In this document: positions 40,914-52,675 of the stretch, one piece after another | Position numbering within the stretch: the stretch's first letter is position 1 | How the letters are laid out: the number at the start of each line of letters is the position of its first letter | From: Pyropia haitanensis | Taxonomy: Eukaryota > Rhodophyta > Bangiophyceae > Bangiales > Bangiaceae | Length of the DNA stretch: 64,000 nucleotides | Direction of reading: 5' to 3' | Assembly: GCA_008729055.1 (NCBI GenBank) | Contig: SDUX01000011.1 | Location: forward strand, 62,001-126,000 | The notes under the pieces: model-generated | The model's database searches: none | Seen by the model: the letters and a program-made list of their open reading frames with translations, nothing else | What the model was told of the DNA's origin: nothing | Translations under genes and position numbers: made by a program

Positions 40914-41715
40914 GGCATGCACAAAACCCCACCACGAGGTGACGGGGATGCAGGAGGGTGGGGGAGAGGGGGGGAAGGGCAGAGGATGGCACAGTGGCGG
41001 GCCTTGCGGCAGCCACTGCAAGGGTGGCGGACGGCCGCCTCGGCGGGGAGGTAGTGACCAGCACACCAGACGCGAGCGGCGGCTGACGACCGCACGCGCC
41101 TGACTTTGAGCGCGCCCGTGTCAAGGCCGCCGTGGCGCATGCGGTCGGGCGGGCGACTGGAGCACCCGGTTGGGTTCCTCTCGACCGCTGCGCCGCCGTG
41201 GTGCTGCAGTACCTACAGACAGGTCGGACCACGTTGGGTCTGTTAGGTACCGTACACTCGCAAGATAGAGGAGATGGAACCAACGGCCGCGGCGACACGT
41301 CGCGCGCAGCTCATTGTGCGACACGAGTGAGTCGAAACAGGAACACAAAATACATTGGCCAGTTTTCAACAATTAAAACAGAGGAAAACGAAAAGCCGAC
41401 GTGTATTCGACAGCATCGTCGACTGTCGACGACGCCGCGGACAAAGCCATGTCCGGTTGCCTGCGGAGAGGGCAGCGTGGAGAGGCAAAAGGGGGCGGCC
41501 CTCCGCGGTGGAACCGACGCAGGCAGTGCGGTGGGGTCTCCCGGCGGCGCCGCCACTGCCGCGCCTGACGGCGGCGGCCGCCGCCTGCGCACTGGCGGCG
41601 CCGAGAGCGCACAACCACAAACGGGGGGTTTTGAGCGCCCCTCTGGACGCGGGTTGAGAGGGGGGTTTTGAGCGCCCCTCTGGCACCGGCCGCGCACCGT
41701 ACGCAGCCCGCCCCG
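40914..41715. other. Promoter-side intergenic region with short direct repeat
   Basis: This lies between the HARE-HTH start and the GH47-C stop. The segment at 41200-41420 is less GC-rich and may hold the HARE-HTH promoter. A 24-bp direct repeat sits at 41623-41683. No gene is supported. Confidence 0.4.
41623..41683. repeat. 24-bp direct repeat, two perfect copies
   Basis: The 24-bp unit starts GGGGGGTTTTGAGCGC and ends CCCTCTGG. It occurs at 41623-41646 and 41660-41683, offset 37 bp, just downstream of the stop of GH47 copy C. It may be part of its 3' UTR. Confidence 0.85.
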
Positions 41716-42297
41716 TCACGCAACCACCCCACCGGTTGAGGCGCCTGTGGGCGGCCTTCTGTCGCCCTCCGCCTCCACCTCCTCCTCCCCCCGCCACCCC
41801 CCCCCCCTCCCCCAACCATCCATTTCAAACACCGGCAGCGGGTGCGCCTCGGTGTTAAACACGTACCGATCCAGCGGCAGCAACACCCCATCTCCCGCCC
41901 CCCCCGCCCCCGCCGGCGCCTCACCCAGCAGGTACAGGTACTTGATCGTCTCGGCCAGAAAGTAGGTGTGCATTGGCCCGCGCGGCGCAATGACCGCCGC
42001 CCCCGCCGCGGGCGCGGCGCCCACATCCTCCACCACCCCGTACCCGCCCGTCGCGGCCACCCGCGACACCGCCCCGTGGGCGGCGAGGAGCGCGTCGCCA
42101 GCAGCGGCCGCCGCGGCGGCCACCGCCACGCCGCCACGCCCACCCGCCGTGCGGGCGGCGATGAAGAGCGCCTCGGCGGTCTCGGGGCGGAGCAAGTTGG
42201 ACCGCTCCCCGGGGCGGGGGAGCAGCCGCTCCCCGCCGTGGTCGTCTGCCATCGCCGCCGCCGCCGCCGCCTCACTGGGGGAGGGGTCGCCGCCGCG

Positions 42298-42329
<32 letters not shown>

Positions 42330-42541
42330 CCCGGTGGCGGCCGCCACGTCGCGCAGCGGGCGGCGCGGCGACGACAACCACCGCGTCGGGCGCGAGGCCC
42401 GTCGGCTGCGACGCGCCCATCCCAACGCACGTGGCCGTCAGCGCCACGGCGAGCGGCCGGTACGCCCACGTGCCGCCGCGCCCGCCAGGCCCCGCCCGCC
42501 GTCCAACGCGGGACGCAACCGCTGCCGCCGCTGCCACCTCT

Positions 42542-42594
<53 letters not shown>

Positions 42595-42972
42595 GTCACG
42601 ACCGTCGGTGCCGACCGATGGCGGCGGCGGCGGCCGCAGCGGCGGCGGCGGCGGCGACGCCTCGTCGAGCGTCGGGTCGTCCAGCCCCGCCGCGGCGGCG
42701 ACGCCCAACACGGCCGGCCAGTAGCACGACAGGTGGTCCATCGTCGCGGCGGGCGGGTGGTCGGCCGGCGCGCGCCGCGGGAGGCTGCTGAGGAGCACCC
42801 ACCCGCCGGCGGTGGTGGTCACCAGCCGCTCCGCGACCGCCGCGGCGGCGCGGCGGAAGAGCCGCCCGGCGAGCGCCGCGTCGGCGCGCACGTCCGCCGC
42901 CGTTGGGGGGGGCAGGGGGGGGGGGGGGGTGCCCGCACCCCGCGACCCGCCGCCGCCGCCGCCGCCGCCGCC

Positions 42973-43005
<33 letters not shown>

Positions 43006-44277
43006 GCCGCCGCCGACGCCGCCGCCGCCGCGGCCACCACCCGTGTCGCCACGCCACCGCCGCCCATAGACGCGGTCGGTCGGGGCGGCGCGGAGGTAGC
43101 GGCGGCCAGCCGCGGCGATCGCCGCGTCAACGCCACCGCCCGCAGCTTGCTGTTCGCGGATGGCGGCGGCGCACCCCCCCCCCCCCCCCCCAGCAGCACG
43201 CACTCCTTGGCCAGGTACTCGTACGCGGCGTCCACGCCCGCGCCGACGCGGAGCGTGTCCCCCCCCAGTGCCCCATCCGCGGCGCCCACCCCCGCCGGCA
43301 GCAGCCCGTCGGCGGGCCACCACCGCGCGACCGCCGCGGCGGCGCGGCCAGCCGCCGCGGCGTACCGGCCGTCCCCCGTCAGGTAGGTGAGGGTGCGGAA
43401 CTCGAGGCCGACGCCGCGCGCCTCGGCCACGTTGGTGCCCCCCCCCGGCACGCCGTACCCCGACGCCAGGTGCACCGTCCGCGTCGGCACCCCCGCGGGC
43501 GTATCAAACGCCGGCAGCAGCCGGTCACCCAGCTGGACCGCCCGCTCCAGCCACAGCCCATCCGCGCTAACCGTATACGCGCCGAGGAGGCCGCCGAGCG
43601 CGCGGATGGTCGCCTCAAACACGCTGACCGTCGCGTCGAGGCGGAAGCCCGCAAGCGCGGGCCCCGCCACCCACGCGCGCGCCGCGGCGTACTCGTCGGC
43701 CATGCCGAGGAGGTAGAGCGTGTCGGCCGCGTCGAGGATGGTCACGCCCAGGTGCCAGTAGTCCCGCGCCGCGCCCACCACGCCGTGACCGCCGGGGGGG
43801 GGGGGGGCCGCCGGCAGCAGCTCGTCGGCGCCCCACGCGGCGGCGGCGTAGGCCGCCCACGCGGAGCGTGCGGCGGCAACGACGCGCGCCTGGGCGGCCG
43901 TGGGGGGGGACCGCCGGGGGGGGACCGCGGTTAGCGTGACGGGCCACCGCCGGCGGGGAGGGGGGGGGGGGGGGGGGTGCCCGTGGTTGGGGGGGGGGGG
44001 GGGGGGGGAGTGTGGCCGCCGCCCGCTGTGACGCCGCCGGTGGGAGTCTGGGGGGGGGGGCGGGCCGGGTCGGGCTGGCGGCGGCCGCCGCCGCGGCGGT
44101 CGGCGCGGCGGCGGCGACGGCGGCGGCGGCCGTTGCAGCCGCCGCCGGTACCCGCCGCGAGCCCACCATGGACGGCGGCGTGGCGGGCGGCACGCCACCG
44201 ACGGTAGCGGCGGCGGCGACGGCGGCGGCGGCGGCGAGGGTGGCGACGACCACGGCGGCCGCCGCGCGGCGCCCCAT
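41716..44277 (-). CDS. GH47 alpha-1,2-mannosidase, divergent paralog C
   Basis: This is a third GH47 gene, clearly diverged from copies A and B. The ATG at 44277 gives MGRRAAAAVVVATLAAAAAV, a signal anchor. After a Pro/Ala stem the domain shows LGVTILDAADTLYLLGMADE, SVFEATIRALGGLLGAY (Glu), VDAAYEYLAKE (Asp), MDHLSCYWPA, LLRPETAEALF (Glu) and [11 protein letters not shown]. The stem enters the domain through two long G/C runs (about 43962-44008) that together require +2, and the C18 run at 43174-43191 requires +1, as in copies A and B. With those the product is about 854 residues ending GASTGGVVA. Expected to act on N-glycans in the ER/Golgi. Low-complexity insertions between catalytic blocks are larger than in A and B. 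Confidence 0.7.
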
Positions 44278-46452
44278 CTCTCACCGACAGCGGCGGACGA
44301 TGGGGGGCGGCGGGACAGGACGGTTGGGCGAGGAGTCGACCGGCGGGGGTGGAGGGGTCGGTGAGGGGCGGGGGGGGGGGACGCGGGGAGCGTCACGGTG
44401 TGGGGACGCGGAGGGTGGGGGGGACGGAGGGGGGCGGGGGGGACGGAGGGGGATGCGCCAAGTGGAAGGATGGAAAACGAGCCGCGGGGTGAGCGGGGTG
44501 GGCGTGGGCAGAAGGGGACGCCGTCGAGGAGGAGGCGAGGGATGGGCGGCCCGCCGTGACCGTCGGGGGCCACCCAGGCAGGGGCCCCAGCGCCGGCGGG
44601 GGAGGCGCGCCCGGCGCGGAAAACGGTTTGGCCACAGGCGTGGCGACCGACCGTGCCGGATGTGCCCCGACCGCCGCGCCGTAACGCCGTGCCGTCGGGG
44701 CTGCCGCCCACCGCCAATGGCGGCATGACGGCGGCAGCACCGGTGGCCCGCCACGGGCACCGCCGCCGCGCGCACGCACACCCGCCGCCGCGACGCGCAT
44801 TCCCCTTGGCGCGACGGGGGAGGAGGGGCGCCGCCGGGGGGCCGGCATCGTGTGCCGCCGCCCGCCGTGCGCGGCGGCACAGCGGCGGCGCCCCAGCGCG
44901 GGCGACACGGGGGAGCGGCGGCGGCGGCGGCAGGGTCGGCGGCGATCCCCGCAGCGGCGCCCGCCGTCACGGCGGCGGCGGTGGCTTCCCGGCGGCGGCC
45001 ACGCGCGTCGTTGACAGACGCGGGCGGTGGCGGCGGCGGGCGGCGGGGGGGGGGGGGCGTGGTGGCCGACGGGAGGGGGCGGCTGCGGGTGGGGGGGGGG
45101 AGGAGGGGGGGGGGGGTCGCGTGCGTCCCGCCCGCGGCGGCGGGCGCCCGTGGTCCCGCCGCGTGCCGCCCGCCGCGGTGGGGCGGTGGGGGGGGGGGGG
45201 GGGGAGGGGGCGCCGCCGCGCCGCACAGCGCCGCCGCGGTGCGTCGATGGGGCGGCGGCGGCGGCGGTGGCGGCGGAATTTGGTGGCGGGCGCCGCGGCC
45301 ACGGCACGGCCTGGTCATGGCCCATTGTCTGGGGTCCGTCGGGGCAAGAGGAAGACGGGGTTGCTCGCCTGGCTCCTCGTCACCGTTTGTTTCCATTGAC
45401 GTCCGTCTCCCACCAAAAAACTCAATTTCAGTACTTGAGTCTTCCCAAGCGTGCAATTTTTTTCCGTACTCCTATGATGGCGCGCCAAATGCCCAATTGC
45501 TCGGCCGGGCAAGTAATGACACGTATCTGTCTGGGCGCCCCGCCGACGGGTCACCGGGCTACGGGTCCAGTAGTGTGTGGGGGCTACGCCTGGACCGCGG
45601 CGGGGACGCCCCACGCCCCCCCGACCCACGGCCGAGGGGAACGTGGCTGCCACCACGGGTGCCGCGTCCACCGCCGCCGTCCCTCCTTCCCAACCCCCCC
45701 CCCCCCCCTTCCATCCCCGCGTGGGCCCCCGCGCGTGTGCGCGCGCCACCCCCCCACGCCGACGGTGTGGTGGGCGGGGATCCACCGCCCTCGGTGCTGG
45801 CAGCCCCACCACCGCGTTCCCCCCCCCCCCCCCCCTTTGTCCGCCGGCCGTCCCCTCTCCACGCGCGCTCCCCCCCCTCCCACACCCTCCCTGTCCACAC
45901 CGTACGCGTCGGCGTCGACGGCGTCAACGGCAGCACCAGCCGCACCAGCCGCAGCAGCAGAGGCGTCGACGCTGTGCGCGTAGCGGGCGGCGGACGGCGG
46001 GCGAGCGGCGGCCCCGGGAGGGGGGGGGGGGGCCGTGTCGCTGGCCGCAGAGACAGCGGCCGCGCCGCGTGCCGCGGGCGTCGGTGCGCGGGTGGCCACG
46101 CGCAGCGGCGGCCGGCGGCCGGCGGTGACGACGCGCGGCGACGCGCCGCGCGGGGGGGGGGGGGGGTGTCGCTCCCGCCGCCGCCGACTGCACGGCCGTG
46201 CGGGCGGGCGGGGCGGGCGGGTGTGTGGGCGGCCGCCGGGTGGCGGCGGGGGGGGGGAGGCGCTGCCGTGGCGGCGGCGGCGGCGGCGGCTGCGTGGGCG
46301 GCGGCCGCGCCGCGGGGCTGACGCGCCGCGCGGCGGCGGCGGCGGTGGGGGGGGGGGGGGGGGGGGGGGGGTGGGGGCGTCGTCTGTGTGGGACGGGCGC
46401 CCGCCGCGGGCGTGGTTGGGTGGCGGGTGGCGGGCGGGTGGTTGTGGTGGCA

Positions 46453-46495
<43 letters not shown>

Positions 46496-46750
46496 CGGCG
46501 GTGGCGGACCCGCGGCGGGGATACGCCCGCGTCGGTTGCGACGCGCGTGGCGTGGCGGCGGGCGGCGGCGGGCGACGGCGGGGCATCCCCCCCCCCCCCC
46601 CCCCCCCCCCGGCTTGACGCTTCTGGTGCGTAGGCGCCCCCGCCGGCGGCGGTGCGGTCGGGGCGGGCCCGTGGTGGGCGCCCGCGCGGTCACCCCCCCC
46701 CCCACCCCCCGCCGTCCCCCACCTACCGGCGCGGTCGCGGCGCGGGCGTG
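44278..46750. other. GC-rich intergenic region between divergent genes
   Basis: About 2.5 kb separates the GH47-C start (-) from the MAP kinase start (+). It is mostly simple-sequence GC-rich DNA. A less GC-rich island at about 45380-45560 with A and T runs is the best candidate for promoter sequence. Long frames here have no domain. Confidence 0.4.
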
Positions 46751-49140
46751 ATGGCGCCGCCGCCGGCGGCGCAGGGGGCGGCGGCGCAGCCGATGCTCGC
46801 CGACCGCTACCGGCTGATGAACGTGCTTGGCGGTGCGTGCGTGGCGTGGGCGGGTCTTTTTGGAGGGGGGGGGGGGGGCTGGGCGTTGCGTGAGGGAGGC
46901 GGTGTTGAGGGGGGGGGGGGGGGGGGGGGGGGGATGGGTTGGGGGGGGGAGGGGGGTGGTGGTGGCTGGTTGCCTGCTTGGGTGTGGCTTGTGGATGGTT
47001 GTGGGGTGGGGTGGGGGGGGGGTGAGGGTGGGGGTTGTGGGTGTGTGACAGGGCGCGCCCATGGGGGTGGGGGGCGGGGGGGTGGCTGGCGCCACTGGGG
47101 GCGGGTTGCGTCCTCTTGCGTGGCGGGAGGGGCGCCTGGCTGCCGTCGCGTGGGGTTTGGGTGTGGGGAGGTTGGGGCGGGGCTGGTCATCCCTGCCGGC
47201 GGGGTGTGGGTGGACCCGGTGGTGCTCTACGCGGCTGCTGACGGTTGGAGGCCCTGCTGCCGCTGTGTGTCTGTGGATGCTGGCGGATCCCGCTCGTGGC
47301 GTGCTGTGTCCCTCTGGTCGTCTTGCTCCCCCGTTTAACCCGCCGCTGCCCGCTCTCCCCCCTGCATTTTCTCCGCCTCTCGCCCTTTGTTTGGTGTTGT
47401 GTGTGCCTGTTTGCGTGCGCCGCCGCCCACCCCCCCCCACCTCCCCCCCCCCCTACAGAGGGTGCGTATGGCGTCGTCGCGTCGGCGCACGACGTGCGCA
47501 CCGGGGAGGACGTGGCGGTCAAGCGCATCCGGTCGGTGCTCGAGACGTACCCGATGGCCACGCGCATCCTGCGCGAGATCAAGTTCAACCGGCTGCTGCG
47601 GGGCCACGAGAACCTCGTCCAGCTGCGCGACATGCTGGTGCCGGCCAACAAGGCCACCTTTAACGACACGTTCCTCGTCCTCGAGCTGATGCCGTGTGAC
47701 CTCGCCCGCGTCATCGCGTCGACGGCGGAGCTGACGCCCGCCAACGTCAAGTTTTTGATGTTCCAGCTCCTCCGGGGGCTCCGCTACCTCCACGCCGCGG
47801 GCGTCCTGCACCGCGACCTCAAGCCGTCCAACCTGTTGGTCAATGGGAGCTGCGTGCTCAAGATTTGTGACCTCGGGTACGTGACAGAGGGGGGTGGGGG
47901 GGGGGTGGGGGGGAGGGGAGGGAGGGGAGGGAGGGGGAGATGCAGGCCGCGACTATTTCGCCCCTGGCGACGTTGTATGGTTTGGGCTTGTGATGTGGCT
48001 GGCTTGGGTGCGTGGCGGGGAGGGACTCTGTCCTTCTGGCGCACGCACCTCTCTGTTCTTTCTCTCGTGGCTGGACTGTTTTGGTGCGACCCGGCGGCGG
48101 GATCTAACCCGAACGGCTCTGCCTGTCGCTGTGTCATGCGCGCGTCTGTTTGTGGTGCGATGGCCCACCTTCTGTTGGCGGCTCCCATCTTCTTCCTTGT
48201 TCTCTTTGGCGGTCGCAGCCTGGCGCGTGCCGCGTTCCGCACCAACGACGACGACGTGTCCCTGTGGACTGACTATGTGCAGACCCGGTGGTACCGTGCG
48301 CCCGAGCTGATCATGCCCCACGCCACCAACTACACGGCGGCCATTGACATGTGGGCGGCCGGCTGCATCTTTGCCGAGCTCTTCCTCCGCCGCCCGCTCT
48401 TTCCCGGGCGGGACACCAACGACCAGGTGCGGCGGATTGTGCGGATTACGGGCAAGCCCAGCCACGATGTGATTGCCAAGCTCCGCCACCGCTCCATGGA
48501 GGCCCTCGTCGCGCAGCAGTCGGCCGCGGCAGCGCCGGTGGACTTTCACCGCCTCTTCCCCGCGGCCGAGCCGGCGGCCGTGCGGATCATTGAGGGCCTC
48601 CTCGCGTTTGACCCGGACAAGCGGCTGAGTGCGGAGGACGCACTGCTGTCGCCCTACTTTTCCGAGTGGCGCGACAGCCTCGGCTATGGCAAGGAGGCAC
48701 CCGCGCTGGAGGCGTCCGAGTTTGAGTTTGAGCGCCGCATGGCGTCGCGCAACCCGAAAGCGATGGAGGCCATCCGCACGGAGCTGCTCGAGGAGATTGT
48801 GTTTTACCATCCGGAGAAGCGGGAGGAGCTGCTCGGCGCGGGCGCGGGCGCGGGCGGCCGGGGGGCGGGCGGTGGCGGCGGCGCGTCGGGGCCGGCCAAC
48901 CTCAAGGAGTTTGGCGAGGCGATGGACTACTCGGCGTCCAAGGGCCACCAGACGCTGCCGCCGTCCAACTTTGAGCAGGTCGCCGCGGAGGACGCGCGCA
49001 AGGGGCGGATGCTCAAGGGGTCGACGCTGCCAGAGAGCGAGCTCAAGCAGCTCGCTATGGCGACCGAGCGCCGCCGCGCGGGGATGGCGGCCGACCGGGC
49101 GGCGGGCGGCGGCCCGTCGGGGGACGTGCCCATGAGATGA
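46751..49140 (+). CDS. MAP kinase with TDY activation loop, three exons
   Basis: Exons 46751-46832, 47459-47876 and 48219-49140 give 473 residues. Junctions are GTGCGT/CTACAG (phase 1, restoring LGEGAYGVV) and GTACGT/TCGCAG (phase 2, restoring DLGLARAAF). Motifs are the Gly loop GEGAYGVV, VAVKRI (ATP lysine), LHRDLKPSNLLVN (catalytic loop), KICDLG in place of the usual KICDFG, the activation lip WTDYVQTRWYRAPE (T-D-Y), and MWAAGCIFAELFLRRPLFPG. The C-terminus beyond the kinase fold is about 110 residues, with an acidic and aromatic patch (EASEFEFERR) and a Gly-rich run. It is a serine/threonine kinase acting downstream of a MAP2K; TDY is the activation motif also seen in plant group-D MAPKs. 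Pathway unknown. Confidence 0.9.
46833..47458 (+). other. First intron of the MAP kinase gene
   Basis: Length 626 nt, G-rich on the coding strand, then T/C-rich before the CCCCTACAG acceptor. It splits the glycine-rich loop codon. Confidence 0.85.
47877..48218 (+). other. Second intron of the MAP kinase gene
   Basis: Length 342 nt. Donor GGTACGTGAC lies inside the DLG motif; acceptor GGTCGCAG. Removal joins DLG to LARAAF. Confidence 0.85.
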
Positions 49141-50446
49141 GTGGGGGTGAGGAAAGGTGAAGGGGGGGGGGGGGAGGCGAGGGGGAGGTGGGGCGCCGCG
49201 TGGCATTGTCCGTATGAGACGTGACTGCTGGGGGTACCAGGAGGGGGTACCAGGAGTGGCCCAGGCACACGGGCGGCGGGGGGGGACCTGCGTGCACCCC
49301 GTGTGCCTTTCTTTTCTTTCTTTCTGTTACCTCCAGCCGGGGTCGGGGTATCATCGCTGCCCGGGGGCGACCACTCCCATCGCCACGCCCACGATGCCCG
49401 TTCCCCCCCGGCATGCCGACCATGCCGGCGGCCGCGCCGCGCCCCCCCGCGGCGGCCGCGCGGCGCCGCTATTGGATCGCCCGCGGTGGACACCCGCCGC
49501 CGCCGCCCTGCCACGGTCGCCGCCGCCTCCCCGCTAGCCGGGGCAGCCGCCCCAGCAGTGCTGGGCCGGCGCCAACAGGCGCGGTGCCTCCCCCCTCACC
49601 TGCCCACCCGCCACGCCCACCCCCACCATGTGGGCACTGCTGCAGGGGCGTTGCGTTGCACGGTTCCCTGGGCGTGCACCCGAGGCGGCCGTTTGGCCCC
49701 GCACCTGGACGTCGCGGCACGTTTGTTGACTTGCTGGGGGTGGCGCAGACCCCACCACAGAGGGGCGGTCTGTTCTGGAGGTTGACGCGCGTCTCCACCG
49801 GGCACGCCACTCCTCTTCCAGTCACCCCCCCTTTCCCCCCTCTGTTCCGTAGCATCCCACAAAAAGAAAACTGCCCGAGTGTCCGATGGCCGCAACCTCG
49901 CCGCCGACGTGGACGTCCTGGCCACCGCCCCCCGTCGCGTGGTCATCCTCCTCTATAATTGGTCGGGCTCGCCCGCCCCCCCGTTGACCGCAGCACCGCC
50001 GGCCGGACCGCGGCTGGAAACACCGTCGTGCGGCCGCCCCTCCGTGGCCACAGCGGCTCACCGGACAGCCCTCACCCCCCTCACCGTCGCGAGTCCTCAC
50101 CTCCGTCACTCCCCCCCTCTGCACTCCCCTTCCCCCCTCATCCCCCGCACGCGCCCGAGGCGGGCGGTCGGCGCCGCAGCAAGACGTTGTGGGCCCGGTT
50201 CTGGACTGGTCCAACGCGACGTGTCAGATCCGCACCGGAAAGGGGATCACAGAGATATTTTTCCGGGGGGTAAAGCGCGTGGCCCGCTCCACTGCGCTCG
50301 CCCACGCTCCGCTCCTCCCCCCTCGCCAACCGACACCCCCTCGTGCACCAACGCACTCGTTGCCGCCTCTCCCTCCCCCCCCCCCTCCCCCCCCCCCTCT
50401 CCGGAGCTCCGCTACCCCGCCGCGCCTCCACCGGTTCAAAGGCACC
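49141..50446. other. Intergenic region, no supported gene
   Basis: MAP kinase 3' region followed by the presumed promoter and leader of the plastid-type gene at 50447. A direct repeat of GGGGTACCAGGAG lies near 49231-49256. Pyrimidine-rich DNA precedes the next start. Confidence 0.4.
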
Positions 50447-50632
50447 ATGACGCCCGTCGCGAGCGCCTTTGTCGTCCCGCCGCCCCACCGCGCCGCCGTG
50501 GCGGCGGCGCGGCGGCCCGCCGCCGCCGCCGCCGCCGGGCGCGGCGGGGTGGTGGTGTGCAAGGCGCGGCCGCCGCCGGCGGGCGGACGCGCCAAGCGTG
50601 GCGCCGCTGGCGGCCGCAAGCGCCGGGCGCCA

Positions 50633-50665
<33 letters not shown>

Positions 50666-52171
50666 CCGCCCGCGTCTGCGCCAGTCACGGCCGAGGGGGT
50701 GTCGGCCGCCGCGGCGGCGGCGCGGTCGGCGGCGGCTGCCGGCGAGGTCGCCACGGGGCGGCAGGCGGTGCCACCGCCGCCGCCGCCGCCGACGCAGCCG
50801 TCGTCGCTGCGGGCGGACGCGGCGGCGGCGGCGGGGGAGTCGGTGGAGGCGGCGCTGGAGCGGGACCTGGCGGGCTTCCGCAGCCGCCAGCGGCGGCGGG
50901 ATGGCAAGGGTGACACGGAAGGTGCGTGACGTTTGGGGGGGGGGGGGGGAGGAGCGGGGGTGGCAGCGTCACTGGCCGGGGAGGGGACGCCGCCCCGTCT
51001 GCGCGGGTCATCCCGGCTGGGTGACGTGACGCCAGCGGGGGGGGCGACGAGCGCTGTCGGGGACGTGCGCGGCGAGGGGGGGTGCTCGAGCGCACTCGCG
51101 GCTCTGCGGGCAACTGACGCGGCGCGGTGTGTCGTTGGCTGGCTGGCGTCTCGGCCGCGGCGGCGCCCGCTTGTGGGACCGCGTCGGGTGGGTCTTGCTG
51201 GTGTCTCGGCGGGGGTGGCGTGGCTGGCCCCGGCGGTGGGCCGTGGTGTTTCCCACCCGCCTCGTTTCCCCCCCCCCCCCCCCCTCCTTCCCGGTCCTCT
51301 CCTTGTCTCCCGCCCCTCTGGCTGCGGACCCCGCTGTGGGACCGCCCGTTCCTCAGCTGATGCTCCTGTGCCCGTGTCGACATTGGAGCGGGTGGGCAAG
51401 GCCGTCTCGACGCTGCTTGTGGCGGTGCGTGATGCGCCGCGGCCATGCGAGGCGGAGAGGGGCGGGGGGGGGGGGGAGTGGGGGCGGGGGGTGCGGAGGG
51501 GGGCTGCAGTCTGGCGCGGTGTGGTGCTGGGTGGGGAGGTGCGGGGAAGGAAGGGAGAGGTTCTGGGTCTGCCGGAGGGGCCGTGGCTTGTGGCGGTTGG
51601 GTGGCGCGTGCTGTGTCCCTGTGGCGGGGGGAGGCACGGGGGAGCACGGGCTGGCTACCCGTCGGCCGTCGGCCGCGGCTGTGGCGCATCGGTCCCGGAC
51701 CGGCTGCCAGAGATGGACGAGGCCCCTCGGAGGCTGACATGCGGTGCTGGTGTGCCCTCCGCGGGGCGAGTGGTCGACGGCCGACGGGACTTGCGGTGCC
51801 CATCCCGGCTCGCGTTTCCTCGGTGCTGTCCGCGTCTTTGTTCGAGCATGGCTGCCTTCCTTCCTCTCTGCGTCCCCTCCCCCCCCCCCCCCGCGCCCTC
51901 CCTCCCACTGCTCTCGCTCGTTTGTCCTTTTCCCCCCTCCCTTCCGCTCGGCGCCCCCCCACAGGACTTTTTTGTCGTGTGCTTCTTCCTGGTGTGGTTG
52001 GTCGTGGCGCTCATCCCTCACTACGCATCCCACAATGACGTCCTCCTCGACGCGTGGCTGTCCATCTGGGGGGTGGTCATCCAGCCGCTGCTGGGCGTGC
52101 TCATGGCGGGCACCATCGTGTCGGGGACGCTGTCGTACGTGCAGAGCAAGGAGGAGATTACGAGCATGTGA
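50447..52171 (+). CDS. Predicted plastid membrane protein with two TM helices, three exons
   Basis: Exons 50447-50921, 51357-51424 and 51965-52171 give 249 residues. Exon 1 begins MTPVASAFVVPPPHRAA, a plastid-type start, and is followed by an Ala/Gly/Pro-rich region to DLAGFRSRQRRRDGK. The 68-nt middle exon encodes ADAPVPVSTLERVGKAVSTL. It was found because only it connects the phase-1 end of exon 1 to the phase-0 start of exon 3. Exon 3 holds two hydrophobic helices (FFVVCFFLVWLVVALI and IQPLLGVLMAGTIVSG) separated by a loop beginning PHYASHNDVLLDAW, and ends SKEEITSM. Similar short two-helix plastid proteins occur in other algae, but I recognise no named family. A thylakoid or envelope membrane location is inferred. 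Confidence 0.75.
50922..51356 (+). other. First intron of the plastid membrane protein gene
   Basis: Donor GGTGCGTGAC, acceptor TTCCTCAG, length 435 nt, phase 1. Confidence 0.7.
51425..51964 (+). other. Second intron of the plastid membrane protein gene
   Basis: Donor GCGGTGCGTG, acceptor CCCCCACAG, length 540 nt, phase 0. Confidence 0.7.
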
Positions 52172-52675
52172 GGCGGGGGGGTGCCAGTGACAAGAGGGGG
52201 GGGAAGGAGGGGGCACAGAAGGGGGCGGGAGGGGGTCTTTTTTGGGGTTGGGGCGGGCGATGAGAAAGGGGTGGGGGGTGCGGGGTGGGGGGCGTGTGGT
52301 TGGGAGGGCGGGTGAGCCACACAGTGACGCTGTGGGGCGGATGGATGGAGGCTGGGAGAGGCCGCGCCACCTAGGCCGCAGAACAGACGGGACATTACGG
52401 CTGCTTGTAGCGACTTGGCGCTAGTGGCGACGGCGGGGCCATCGCGGGCTGTGGGACACCCAGGGCCTCGCCGTTCTGGGTGCTGGGGAAGCGGCATCAG
52501 TGGACCACCGTGGTGCCTGCACGAAGCCATCCGAGGTGGGTGTCTTTACGAGCGGCCGCTGCTCCTCCATCGACGCTCGCCCCGTTGGCCGCGTCGCGGA
52601 CGCAGCTCCAGAGTCGCCCGCTCGCCGACCGCCCGACTCCCAGCTCCCCACCTCATCACGTCTTCCCCTCCCCTC
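52172..52675. other. Intergenic between convergent genes
   Basis: Shared 3' side of the plastid membrane protein gene and the malic enzyme gene. G-rich on the plus strand at the left. No gene is seen. Confidence 0.45.
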
